Source: Rubrobacter sp. (GTDB lineage Bacteria; Actinomycetota; Rubrobacteria; Rubrobacterales; Rubrobacteraceae). Taken from it: a stretch of 5,874 nt of DNA. The DNA lies in the NCBI GenBank assembly GCA_013815575.1, contig JACDFX010000141.1, positions 1-5,874 on the forward strand, read 5' to 3'. The notes beneath the pieces are model-generated. The model saw only the letters and a list, made by a program, of their open reading frames with translations. It was not told the origin of the DNA and did no database searches. The position numbers and the translations under genes are program-made. Positions 1-5,799 of the stretch are shown here, one piece after another. Each line of letters begins with the position of its first letter. The stretch's first letter is position 1.

Positions 1-759
1 GATGGCCCGAACCCGCTCCTGGACCTCCTGTTTGCGGTCGTCGCGGAAGTAGTGGTTGCGGAAGTCGCCCTCGTCGAACTCCGTCTCGGGCGTGATGTTG
101 CCGGTGAGCGCGCCCTCGTCGAATGGGACCCGCACGATCACGCCGACGCCGCGCTCCTGGCACGCCGGGAACAACTCGTCCTCGGGGCTCTGGTCGAAGA
201 CGTTGTGGATCACCTGCACCGTGTCGACCAGGCCGGTCTCGATGAGCCTCACAGCGTTGGCCGGCTGGTGGTCGTTGATGGAGACCCCGAAGGAGCGGAT
301 CTTGCCCTCCCGCTTGAGATCCTCCACCGCCTCCTGCCAGTCTCCCTCGCCCATCCACTCGTCCTGCCAGACGTGGAACTGCTGCACGTCGAGCGCCTCG
401 ACCCCGAGGTTCTTCAGGCTCTGCTCGGTGCACTCCCTCACGTAGTCGCCGGGGAAGACCTCGTCAGGATGCAACCCCGCGGGCGCGGGCCACTGGAGGT
501 TCTTCGGCGGAACCTTGGTCGCGACGTGGATGGTCTCGCTCCGCTCCGCGAGGATCTTGCCCACGAGCCGCTCGCTGTGGCCCTCACCATAGGCCAGCGC
601 CGAGTCTATAAAGTTCAGGCCGAGGTCCACGGCCCGGTTCAGGGCCTTCAGCGACTCCTCGTCTTTGGCACCGAGCCAGGCGTCACCGGCGATCCCCCAC
701 GCCCCGTAGCCGATCTCCGATACTTCGAGCCCCGTCCGGCCAAGCTTCCTGTAGTTCAC
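1..759 (-). CDS. Aldo/keto reductase, C-terminal part cut off by the window edge
   Basis: Predicted soluble NAD(P)H-dependent oxidoreductase of the aldo/keto reductase (AKR) superfamily, which reduces aldehydes or ketones to alcohols in a TIM barrel; the substrate cannot be read from sequence. The translation opens [19 protein letters not shown], the typical AKR N-terminus. The catalytic tetrad is visible: Asp52 and Tyr57 in DSALAYGEG, Lys82 in VATKVPP, and His129 in QQFHVWQD. Later barrel motifs follow, including FGVSIND near 165 and [15 protein letters not shown] near 225. There are 253 codons with no stop; the family is usually about 310-340 residues, so roughly the last quarter lies outside the window. 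The GTG start is firm: GGAGG sits 5 nt upstream and an in-frame TAG lies five codons upstream. It is transcribed divergently from the dynamin-like gene. The family call is secure; the physiological role is unknown. Confidence 0.93.
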   Translation of the reverse strand, partial: MNYRKLGRTGLEVSEIGYGAWGIAGDAWLGAKDEESLKALNRAVDLGLNFIDSALAYGEGHSERLVGKILAERSETIHVATKVPPKNLQWPAPAGLHPDEVFPGDYVRECTEQSLKNLGVEALDVQQFHVWQDEWMGEGDWQEAVEDLKREGKIRSFGVSINDHQPANAVRLIETGLVDTVQVIHNVFDQSPEDELFPACQERGVGVIVRVPFDEGALTGNITPETEFDEGDFRNHYFRDDRKQEVQERVRAI

Positions 760-764
760 GTGAT

Positions 765-769
765 CCTCC
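765..769 (-). promoter_or_regulatory. Ribosome binding site of the aldo/keto reductase
   Basis: GGAGG on the minus strand, 5 nt before the GTG at 759-757. It fixes the start because no ATG lies in frame between the upstream TAG and this GTG. A possible -10 (TAAGAA, minus strand, 803-798) is too weak to call as a promoter. Confidence 0.75.
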
Positions 770-849
770 GTCTATGCCGCTTCGCAGATGAATCGTGTTC
801 TTACCACGGCGGGGTTGGCGCGAAAAGGCGGGGATCGGCCTTTGGCGTT

Positions 850-855
850 TATAAT
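850..855 (+). promoter_or_regulatory. -10 box of the dynamin-like gene promoter
   Basis: A perfect TATAAT in otherwise GC-rich DNA, 27 nt before the chosen GTG start. It predicts transcription starting near A862. No recognisable -35 hexamer sits 16-19 bp upstream (the sequence there is G-rich) and there is no TG extension, so an activator or an alternative sigma factor may contribute. The box supports the downstream GTG as translation start, because the earlier in-frame TTG at 858 would lie at or before the RNA 5' end. Confidence 0.6.
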
Positions 856-866
856 GCTTGCATGAA

Positions 867-872
867 GAGGAG
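867..872 (+). promoter_or_regulatory. Ribosome binding site of the dynamin-like gene
   Basis: GAGGAG with a 9-nt spacer to the GTG at 882. It lies downstream of the alternative TTG start at 858 and so argues against that start. The same bases also read as part of a five-codon ORF (ATG at 862, TAA at 877-879). Confidence 0.7.
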
Positions 873-881
873 AAGATAACA

Positions 882-2648
882 GTGCGGGTGTTGGACGGGC
901 GCCAGGAGGCTCTGGTCGAGCGGGAGCGGGAGTTGCTCGGGCGTTTCGTGGACTTTCTGGTCGGTTTTGGGGCGCCGGGCGAGGACGTGGAGATCGTGCG
1001 CAGGTCGTTCTCGGACCTCGAGGAGCTCTTCCTGCTGGTCATCGTCGGAGAGTTCAACGCCGGGAAGAGCGCCTTCGTGAACGCCCTGCTCGGGGGGGAG
1101 GTCTCGCGGGAGGGCGTAACGCCGACGACCGACAGGATCACGCTGCTCAGGCACGCCGAGGAGCCGACGGAGCGGGAGCGGAGGGACGGGGTGCTCGAGC
1201 GGGGTCACCCGAATGACTTCTTGCGCGAGGTCGCCATCGTGGATACGCCTGGCACCAACGCGATCATCCGCCACCACGAGGAGCTGAGCCGCGGCTTCGT
1301 GCCCCGCAGCGACCTGGTCATCTTCGTTACCTCGGCGGACAGGCCCCTCACCGAGAGCGAGCGCGGTTACTTGGAGCTCGTGCGTGACTGGGGGAAAAAG
1401 ATACTGATGGTCGTCAACAAGGCTGACCTTCTCGGAGAGGACGACAAGGTCGAGCAGGTCCGCTCGTTCGTCGAGGAGGGCCTCCGCTCGGCCCTGGGCC
1501 TCTCGCCCCCGATCTTCTTCGTCTCCTCCCTCCTCGCCCGCAAGGCGAAGGCCGCGACGAGCGCGATGGAGGGCAGGGCCCTCTTGCAGGTGAGCGGCTT
1601 CGGCGAGCTCGAAGCCTACGTCTATGACCTTCTGGACGAGGAGGGCCGGATACGCCTGAAGCTGCAGAGCCCGCTCGGCCCCGTCGAGGAGTTGGCCCGG
1701 CGCTACCGGGGCGCGGTCGAGGAGCGCCTGAACTTGTTAGAGGAGGACTTCAGGACCTCAGAAAACGTCGAGGCGCAGCTGGCACTCTACGTCGAGGACA
1801 CGAAGCGGGACTTCGAGGCCAGGCTGGCCGAGATCGAGAATATCGTCCTGAAGATGGGCGAGCGCGGTGATCTGTGGCTGGAGGAGAACATCCGGCTCTT
1901 GAACGTGCGGGAGCTCTTTCGCGAGGAGAAGGTGAAGCAGCGTTTCGAGCGCGAGGTCGTGGCGGATACGGAGAAGCTTATCGATGAGCGGGTGGACGAG
2001 CTCGTGGACTGGCTGGTTGGGCGCAACCACAAGCAGTGGCGGACGGTGGTTGAGTACGTGGAGCGCCGGCGGCGGGCGGAGTACGACGAGGAGATGATCG
2101 GGGAGGTCCGCGACGACTTCGAGTACGACCGGGGCAAGATCCTGCGCTCCGTCGGCAAGACGGCCCAGGACGTCGTCGGCGGCTACGACCGCGAGCGCGA
2201 GTCCGAGCTCCTCGCCGGCTCCATCCAGAACGCGGTCGCCCGAACCGCCGCCATAGAGGCGGGCGCTTTGGGCATCGGGGCCGTCGTCGTGGCACTCGCG
2301 ACTACCCGATTTCTGGACGCCACAGGGGTCATAGCGGCGGCCATCATCGCGGGCTACGGGCTCTTCGTGCTCCCCAACCGGCGGCGCAAGGCCCGCCAGG
2401 ACTTCCGCGAGAAGACGGACACGCTCCGCCTGCGGCTCGGCGAGGTCGTCCGGCGCCAGTTCGAGACCGAGCTGAACCGCTCCGTGGAGAGGATGCGCGA
2501 GGCCATAGCCCCCTACACCCGCTTCGTCAGGACAGAGCATGCCCGCATGACCCGTGCCCGCGAAGACCTCGCGGGTATAGACGGCGAAGTGGACGCGCTC
2601 AAAGACGAGATCTCCACCCCGGGACCCGGTTCCGGGAACAACTCCTAA
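882..2648 (+). CDS. Dynamin-like GTPase (bacterial dynamin family) with membrane hairpin
   Basis: Predicted large GTPase of 588 residues that binds or remodels the inner face of the cell membrane. From the GTG start, the G domain fills about residues 45-250: P-loop GEFNAGKS at 56-63, switch-I threonines in TPTTD at 80-84, DTPG at 121-124 and NKAD at 179-182. A long charged helical region follows (about 254-450), as in dynamin stalk/neck bundles. Two hydrophobic segments at about 456-474 and 481-497 form a hairpin, followed by the basic cluster RRRKAR, comparable to the membrane paddle of bacterial dynamin-like proteins and mitofusins. A further helical stretch and a Pro/Gly/Ser tail end the protein. 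An upstream TTG at 858 would add 8 residues, but GTG 882 has the better ribosome site. No second dynamin gene is adjacent, although bacterial dynamins are often paired. Family roles include membrane fusion, cytokinesis, membrane-damage response and vesicle or phage stress; which applies here cannot be told. Confidence 0.9.
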   Translation: MRVLDGRQEALVERERELLGRFVDFLVGFGAPGEDVEIVRRSFSDLEELFLLVIVGEFNAGKSAFVNALLGGEVSREGVTPTTDRITLLRHAEEPTERERRDGVLERGHPNDFLREVAIVDTPGTNAIIRHHEELSRGFVPRSDLVIFVTSADRPLTESERGYLELVRDWGKKILMVVNKADLLGEDDKVEQVRSFVEEGLRSALGLSPPIFFVSSLLARKAKAATSAMEGRALLQVSGFGELEAYVYDLLDEEGRIRLKLQSPLGPVEELARRYRGAVEERLNLLEEDFRTSENVEAQLALYVEDTKRDFEARLAEIENIVLKMGERGDLWLEENIRLLNVRELFREEKVKQRFEREVVADTEKLIDERVDELVDWLVGRNHKQWRTVVEYVERRRRAEYDEEMIGEVRDDFEYDRGKILRSVGKTAQDVVGGYDRERESELLAGSIQNAVARTAAIEAGALGIGAVVVALATTRFLDATGVIAAAIIAGYGLFVLPNRRRKARQDFREKTDTLRLRLGEVVRRQFETELNRSVERMREAIAPYTRFVRTEHARMTRAREDLAGIDGEVDALKDEISTPGPGSGNNS

Positions 2649-2684
2649 AACCTCCCCGGCGGCCGTGATGGTGCCCAAAATCGG

Positions 2685-2693
2685 TGCTATTAT
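2685..2693 (+). promoter_or_regulatory. Extended -10 promoter of the acyltransferase gene
   Basis: TG-C-TATTAT forms an extended -10 (TGn at 2685-2687, hexamer at 2688-2693), in an AT-rich patch between the two genes. The best -35 match at 17 bp spacing is only GTGATG (2665-2670), as is common for extended -10 promoters. Predicted RNA start is near 2700, giving a leader of about 35 nt. It suggests that the acyltransferase is transcribed independently of the dynamin-like gene, although no terminator between them is evident. Confidence 0.5.
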
Positions 2694-2728
2694 TCGCCTC
2701 TCTTAGATATTAAGGGGGGAACAAAACG

Positions 2729-2742
2729 CGCAACATGTTGCG
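2729..2742 (+). repeat. Perfect 14-bp palindrome spanning the acyltransferase start codon
   Basis: CGCAACATGTTGCG is identical to its own reverse complement and is centred on the ATG at 2735. As DNA it could be an operator for a dimeric repressor about 30 bp downstream of the predicted RNA start. As RNA it could fold into a 5-bp stem with a CATG loop that presents the start codon. A palindrome of this length is expected by chance roughly once in 16 kb, so its position is what makes it noteworthy. Confidence 0.4.
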
Positions 2743-4921
2743 GTCCAGGCCGCCGGGCAACGCAACGCCTGGGGTCGGGCCAGAGTTAGATCGCGCCGTA
2801 AAAATCGTCGGCCCGTCCGGCCCGAAGTCCCATGGGATACGGTTGCCTTTCATGCCGGGTCTAGACGGGCTGCGGGCGCTCGCGGTCGTGGCCGTGCTGC
2901 TTTACCACGCGGGCTTGGCCTGGATCCCGGGTGGATTCCTGGGCGTCGAGGTTTTCTTCGTCATAAGCGGGTATCTGATCACGGCGCTCCTCGTCACCGA
3001 GTGGCGCCAGCGGGGCCGCATAAACCTCAAGACCTTCTGGTTGAGACGCGCCCGCAGGCTGCTGCCGGCGCTCTACCTGGTCGTCGCCGCCACGCTTGCC
3101 TACGCCGTCGTCTTCCTTCCAGGCGAGGTGGCGGGGCTCAGGGGCGACGCGCTCTCGGCCTTCGGCTACTTCACTAACTGGTATTTGATCTTCGGCAACG
3201 AGTCGTATTTCGAGGCGATGGGACGCCCCTCGCTCCTGCGGCACCTCTGGTCGCTCGCCGTCGAGGAGCAGTTCTACCTGCTCTGGCCGCCCGTGGTCGC
3301 CTTCGGCGCGAGCCTCGGCGCTCAGCGCTGGCGGCTGCGGCGCCTGATGTTCGTCTCCCTCGCCGTCACGGGCGTCTCGGCCCTGGCGATGGCCCTCATG
3401 TACGTCCCGGAGATAGACCCCTCCCGCATCTACTACGGCACGGATACCCGCGCGGCCGGCCTCCTCATCGGTGCCGCGCTCGCCTTCGTGTGGCGTCCCG
3501 GTGAGCGCGTCTCCAGGGAGGGCTGCGTCCGTCTGGGGCGTCCGCGGAGGGCGCCGTCCGGCGGGCGGTTGTGGCGCAGGTGGGGCTGGACCCTGCCGGC
3601 CCTGCTCGACGTCGTAGGTCTTGCGGCCCTGGGCGGGCTCGTGTTTTTCTGCCTGCGCCTCGACGAGTTCCAGCCGGCGCTCTACAGGGGCGGTTTCGCC
3701 GCCGTCTCCCTGACTACGGCGGCCCTGATCCTGGCCCTCGCGCACCCCCACGCCCGGGTGGGACGTTTCGTGCTCGGGTGGCGTCCGCTGCGCTGGGTCG
3801 GCGAGCGCTCTTACGGCATCTACCTCTGGCACTGGCCCGTCTTCATGGTCACCCGGCCCGGCCTCGACGTACCCCTCGAAGGCCCGAAGCTGCTGGCCCT
3901 GCGCCTGGCCGTCACCCTGCTGCTGGCCCACCTCTCCTACCGCTACGTGGAGCAGCCCGTTCGGTCCGGCGCGCCTGGCCGCGCCTGGAGGAGACTCCGG
4001 CAGGCGCGTGGCCCCCGTCGCCGCACGCTCGCCCTCCGCTGGGCCATCTCGATCGCGGCCACCCTGGCGTTCTGCGCCGTGCTCGGCCTCGCCGTAGCGC
4101 GGGCCGAAGCCCCCGCCCCGCCCGCCTACCTGGCCGCGCAGGAGATCCACACGACCGAAACGACCGCCCCGGAACCGGCCGACAAGGCTGGAGACACCCG
4201 CGGCCAGGTAGACGGGGACCAGCGGGGCGGGGCCTCGACGCCCCTCTCGCAGAAGGACGACGGAGCGTCGCGGAACGAGGCCGCCGAGAAGGCTACGGAC
4301 GACAAAGACCCCGCGCAGGCAGAGACCCCGAAGAAAGACGTCCCCGAAAAAGCTGCTTCCGGGAAAGACGCATCCGACAAAGACGCCCCCGAGAAAGACC
4401 CTCCCGAAAAGGAGGCGCCGGGTAAGGAGAAGGCTGTGGCGTCCGCCCCGGTTGGGCCGGTCAGCGCCATCGGGGATTCCGTGATGCTGGGCTCGGCCGC
4501 GGTGGTGCAGAAGGAGGTCGACGAGCTCTCGGTGATGGACGCCGAGGTCGGAATGCAGGTCTCGTACGCGTTGGACGTCCTTCGTTCGAGGCGGGCGGCC
4601 GGGCAGCTCGGGGAGACCGTTATCGTCCACCTCGGCAACAACGGCGCCTTCACCGCGGACAAGTTCGACGAGATGATGCGGGTCCTCTCCGACGTGGACC
4701 GGGTCATCTTTATCAACGTGCGGGTGCCGCGGGCCTGGGAGACGTCGAACAACGAGGTGATCTACGCTGGCGTCCAGCAGCACTCGAGGGCGGAGCTGAT
4801 CGACTGGTACTCTGCCAGCGCCGGCCAGCCCGAGCTCTTCGTCACCGACGGCGTACACCTCCAGCCCCCGGGCCAGCGCTTCTACGCGGCCACGATCGAC
4901 GCCCGGATCCAAGGCGACTGA
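2735..4921 (+). CDS. OatA-like O-acyltransferase: membrane acyltransferase-3 domain fused to SGNH domain
   Basis: Predicted cell-envelope O-acetyltransferase of 728 residues. Residues about 40-405 are an integral-membrane acyltransferase-3 (OafA/YrhL type) domain that passes acyl groups across the membrane. Hallmarks are GLDGLRALAVVAVLLYHAG with His58, FFVISGYLIT, FWLRRARRLLPALY, SLAVEEQFYLLWP with Glu177/178, SYGIYLWHWPVF and SYRYVEQPVR. A final membrane segment (about 432-457) leads to a charged linker (about 460-570), then an SGNH domain outside the cell: block I AIGDSVM with Ser582, block III GNNG at 634-637, block V DGVHL with Asp705 and His708, completing Ser-Asp-His. NVRVPRAWE and LIDWYSAS recall OatA, the peptidoglycan O-acetyltransferase giving lysozyme resistance. 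The usual OatA GRQ, as I remember it, reads GMQ here (606-608). The acceptor could instead be another wall polysaccharide. The start is uncertain: ATG 2735 has AAGGGGGG 15 nt upstream, rather far, while ATG 2852 begins exactly at the conserved domain but lacks a ribosome site. Confidence 0.9.
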   Translation: MLRSRPPGNATPGVGPELDRAVKIVGPSGPKSHGIRLPFMPGLDGLRALAVVAVLLYHAGLAWIPGGFLGVEVFFVISGYLITALLVTEWRQRGRINLKTFWLRRARRLLPALYLVVAATLAYAVVFLPGEVAGLRGDALSAFGYFTNWYLIFGNESYFEAMGRPSLLRHLWSLAVEEQFYLLWPPVVAFGASLGAQRWRLRRLMFVSLAVTGVSALAMALMYVPEIDPSRIYYGTDTRAAGLLIGAALAFVWRPGERVSREGCVRLGRPRRAPSGGRLWRRWGWTLPALLDVVGLAALGGLVFFCLRLDEFQPALYRGGFAAVSLTTAALILALAHPHARVGRFVLGWRPLRWVGERSYGIYLWHWPVFMVTRPGLDVPLEGPKLLALRLAVTLLLAHLSYRYVEQPVRSGAPGRAWRRLRQARGPRRRTLALRWAISIAATLAFCAVLGLAVARAEAPAPPAYLAAQEIHTTETTAPEPADKAGDTRGQVDGDQRGGASTPLSQKDDGASRNEAAEKATDDKDPAQAETPKKDVPEKAASGKDASDKDAPEKDPPEKEAPGKEKAVASAPVGPVSAIGDSVMLGSAAVVQKEVDELSVMDAEVGMQVSYALDVLRSRRAAGQLGETVIVHLGNNGAFTADKFDEMMRVLSDVDRVIFINVRVPRAWETSNNEVIYAGVQQHSRAELIDWYSASAGQPELFVTDGVHLQPPGQRFYAATIDARIQGD
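4325..4429 (+). repeat. Seven degenerate 15-bp repeats encoding a Lys/Asp/Glu/Pro pentapeptide linker
   Basis: Residues 531-565 of the acyltransferase divide into seven pentads: TPKKD, VPEKA, ASGKD, ASDKD, APEKD, PPEKE, APGKE. The fourth position is always Lys and the fifth is almost always acidic. The stretch is zwitterionic, lacks bulky hydrophobics, and sits between the last membrane segment and the SGNH domain. It probably acts as a flexible or extended stalk holding the esterase domain out in the cell wall. The unit codons differ (for example aaa/aag, gac/gag), so the array is old or under protein-level selection rather than freshly duplicated. Confidence 0.75.
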
Positions 4922-5018
4922 CACCGGAGCCGGGCGACGCCGGACGGTCCCCGAAGTGAACCCTAAGCCACCCAACGTCCCCGCGCGGTGGTAAGACCAG
5001 ACCCCACGTTAACCACAC

Positions 5019-5024
5019 AGGAGG
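5019..5024 (+). promoter_or_regulatory. Ribosome binding site of the small acidic protein gene
   Basis: AGGAGG, 5 nt before ATG 5030. This is the strongest ribosome site in the window. It decides for ATG 5030 over the in-frame GTG at 4988, which has no such signal. Confidence 0.85.
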
Positions 5025-5029
5025 AACCG

Positions 5030-5332
5030 ATGGCCGACCGCCCGACGAAAGAGCGCAAGCTCCTGGCACTCATGATCAACGATCTGGAGGCGAGCATGGG
5101 CCTCGAGGACCTCGCGCGCGCCGAGGAGGAAGTGGGCGCCCTCCCGGACGACGAGCTGGACAGGATGCTGGCTTCGAGGTTGGAGCTCCCCTACCCCACC
5201 GACGAGGAGACCCTGGACGCCGCGCTCCTGCACGTCCGGGAACCGGAGACCATATCCGGCTCCCCCGGAAACCTCACCGCCGCCCCCGACATGAGCCACG
5301 AACCCGGCCCCGGGGAGAACACCGACGCCTGA
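5030..5332 (+). CDS. Small acidic protein of unknown function (100 residues)
   Basis: I do not recognise this protein. It has 100 residues with about 24 Asp/Glu against 8 Lys/Arg, so it is strongly acidic. It has no signal peptide, membrane segment or cysteine. The N-terminal two thirds look helical: a short basic start (ADRPTKERK), an amphipathic stretch LLALMINDLEASMG, then charged helices around EDLARAEEEVGALPDDELD and DEETLDAALLHV. The last 30 or so residues are rich in Gly, Pro, Ser and Asn and probably disordered. The strong ribosome site and GC-rich codon use support a real gene. It lies 108 nt after the acyltransferase on the same strand; no convincing promoter or terminator separates them, so cotranscription is possible. 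A soluble cytoplasmic or partner-binding protein is plausible, but no function can be assigned. Confidence 0.75.
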   Translation: MADRPTKERKLLALMINDLEASMGLEDLARAEEEVGALPDDELDRMLASRLELPYPTDEETLDAALLHVREPETISGSPGNLTAAPDMSHEPGPGENTDA

Positions 5333-5492
5333 GGGAGGCTTCAGGCATAAGGTTTCGGGCCTGGGATAGGGCCTGCGGGATCTTCGCGGCCTCATCGGGT
5401 TTCGAGGGTCGTTTCTGCAAAGGGCAGGGACCGCCCGTGCTAGTCCTCCGCTTCCGACGGGGGCCGCCGACGGGGACGGGCGACGTTGTCCT

Positions 5493-5509
5493 GGTGACGA
5501 CTCATCACC
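5493..5509. repeat. 17-bp near-perfect inverted repeat, possible operator
   Basis: GGTGACGACTCATCACC pairs at seven of eight positions around a central C; only the sixth pair (C against A) fails. It lies 37 bp upstream of the phased TTAACCC array. Its size fits a dimeric helix-turn-helix regulator, but nothing in the sequence identifies one. No T-run follows, so it is not an obvious terminator. Confidence 0.35.
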
Positions 5510-5545
5510 CGCCGACGGAACCCGACGCCCCGAACCCGATGTTTT

Positions 5546-5589
5546 TTAACCCATTCTTATCCTCGATTTGACCCTTCGTTAACCCGAAA
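5546..5589 (+). promoter_or_regulatory. Four 11-bp phased direct repeats, candidate Pho-box-type operator
   Basis: Heptamers TTAACCC (5546), TTATCCT (5557), TTGACCC (5568) and TTAACCC (5579) start exactly 11 bp apart, each followed by four unconserved bases. This 7+4 layout matches the direct-repeat units of PhoB/PhoP-family response regulators: Streptomyces PhoP units are 11 nt around GTTCACC, and Bacillus PhoP uses TTAACA-like units at 11-bp spacing. The last unit covers the place of a -35 element relative to the TATCTT at 5605, as in activator-dependent pho promoters. The second unit is the weakest, with 5 of 7 matches. Other OmpR-family regulators use similar phased repeats, so the identity of the regulator is inferred. 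Confidence 0.5.
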
Positions 5590-5604
5590 GGCTTCACGGG
5601 CCGC

Positions 5605-5610
5605 TATCTT
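5605..5610 (+). promoter_or_regulatory. Candidate -10 box of the PHP-domain gene
   Basis: TATCTT lies 15 bp after the end of the phased repeat array. With 17-bp spacing the -35 position would be AACCCG (5582-5587), inside the last repeat and unlike TTGACA, which points to an activated promoter. Predicted RNA start is near 5617, leaving a leader of about 190 nt. Confidence 0.4.
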
Positions 5611-5681
5611 TAGGTCCGGTGTTCGTAGTACTTTCAACGGGACCGCCAGTAAGACAAACCGAAGGCCGCTCCCCCTTTTAC

Positions 5682-5700
5682 CGGCCCGCTCTCCGGGCCG
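5682..5700 (+). repeat. Strong GC hairpin in the PHP gene leader
   Basis: CGGCCCG and CGGGCCG form a perfect 7-bp stem around a 5-nt CTCTC loop. A pyrimidine-rich but not T-only stretch follows (within 5705-5715), so it is at most an imperfect intrinsic terminator or attenuator. It may simply be leader structure. Confidence 0.4.
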
Positions 5701-5737
5701 TGCGCCCTCTTCTTGCCACCAAATTGCAGCGCGCCGA

Positions 5738-5759
5738 CCGGCCCCGGTACCGGCCCCGG
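5738..5759 (+). repeat. Tandem CCGGCCCCGG repeat with internal palindrome
   Basis: CCGGCCCCGG occurs at 5738-5747 and again at 5750-5759, separated by TA. The junction creates the perfect palindrome CCGGTACCGG (5744-5753). It lies 35 nt before the ribosome site of the PHP gene and could fold or serve as a binding site. No function is established. Confidence 0.45.
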
Positions 5760-5793
5760 CGCGGGTTCGGGCGTAAAAAGACCATCTCTAGCT

Positions 5794-5799
5794 GGGAGG
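5794..5799 (+). promoter_or_regulatory. Ribosome binding site of the PHP-domain gene
   Basis: GGGAGG lies 7 nt before GTG 5807 and 4 nt before the adjacent in-frame GTG 5804. An in-frame TAA at 5801 rules out any earlier start. The 7-nt spacing favours 5807. Confidence 0.7.

Noticed and set aside
52..879. Long plus-strand open frame of 275 codons
   Set aside because: It is antisense to the aldo/keto reductase, whose catalytic tetrad is intact in the opposite strand, and it runs on through the intergenic region into the dynamin ribosome site.
858..881. TTG at 858 as the start of the dynamin-like protein
   Set aside because: It lies only 2 nt after the TATAAT box and upstream of the ribosome site; GTG 882 has a proper GAGGAG at 9 nt.
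4922..4955. CCGG-rich inverted repeats after the acyltransferase stop codon, considered as a terminator
   Set aside because: The best stem is only 4-6 bp with a bulge, and no T-tract follows.
2861..4975. 704-codon minus-strand open frame
   Set aside because: It is a shadow of the acyltransferase gene, produced by high GC at third positions. Its translation is low-complexity Arg/Gly/Pro with no domain.
5008..5014. Single GTTAACC upstream of the small acidic gene, resembling a unit of the phased array
   Set aside because: No matching partners occur 11 or 22 bp to either side, so a lone heptamer is probably chance.
4988..5029. GTG at 4988 as the start of the small acidic protein
   Set aside because: There is no ribosome site before it, while ATG 5030 has AGGAGG at ideal spacing.
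5342..5363. CAGGC/GCCTG stem after the small acidic gene, considered as a terminator
   Set aside because: It is a 5-bp stem with a 12-nt loop and no T-run; too weak to call.
5440..5505. Minus-strand 21-residue ORF (ATG 5505, TAG ending at 5440) encoding MSRHQDNVARPRRRPPSEAE plus a final D, with a weak hairpin and TTT after it
   Set aside because: It could be a small gene, but the upstream GGCGGG is a poor ribosome site, the length is minimal and no family is recognised. The supporting evidence is too thin to annotate.
5568..5573. TTGACC as a -35 hexamer
   Set aside because: No -10-like hexamer lies 16-19 bp downstream. TATCTT is 31 bp away, and the bases fit better as the third unit of the 11-bp array.
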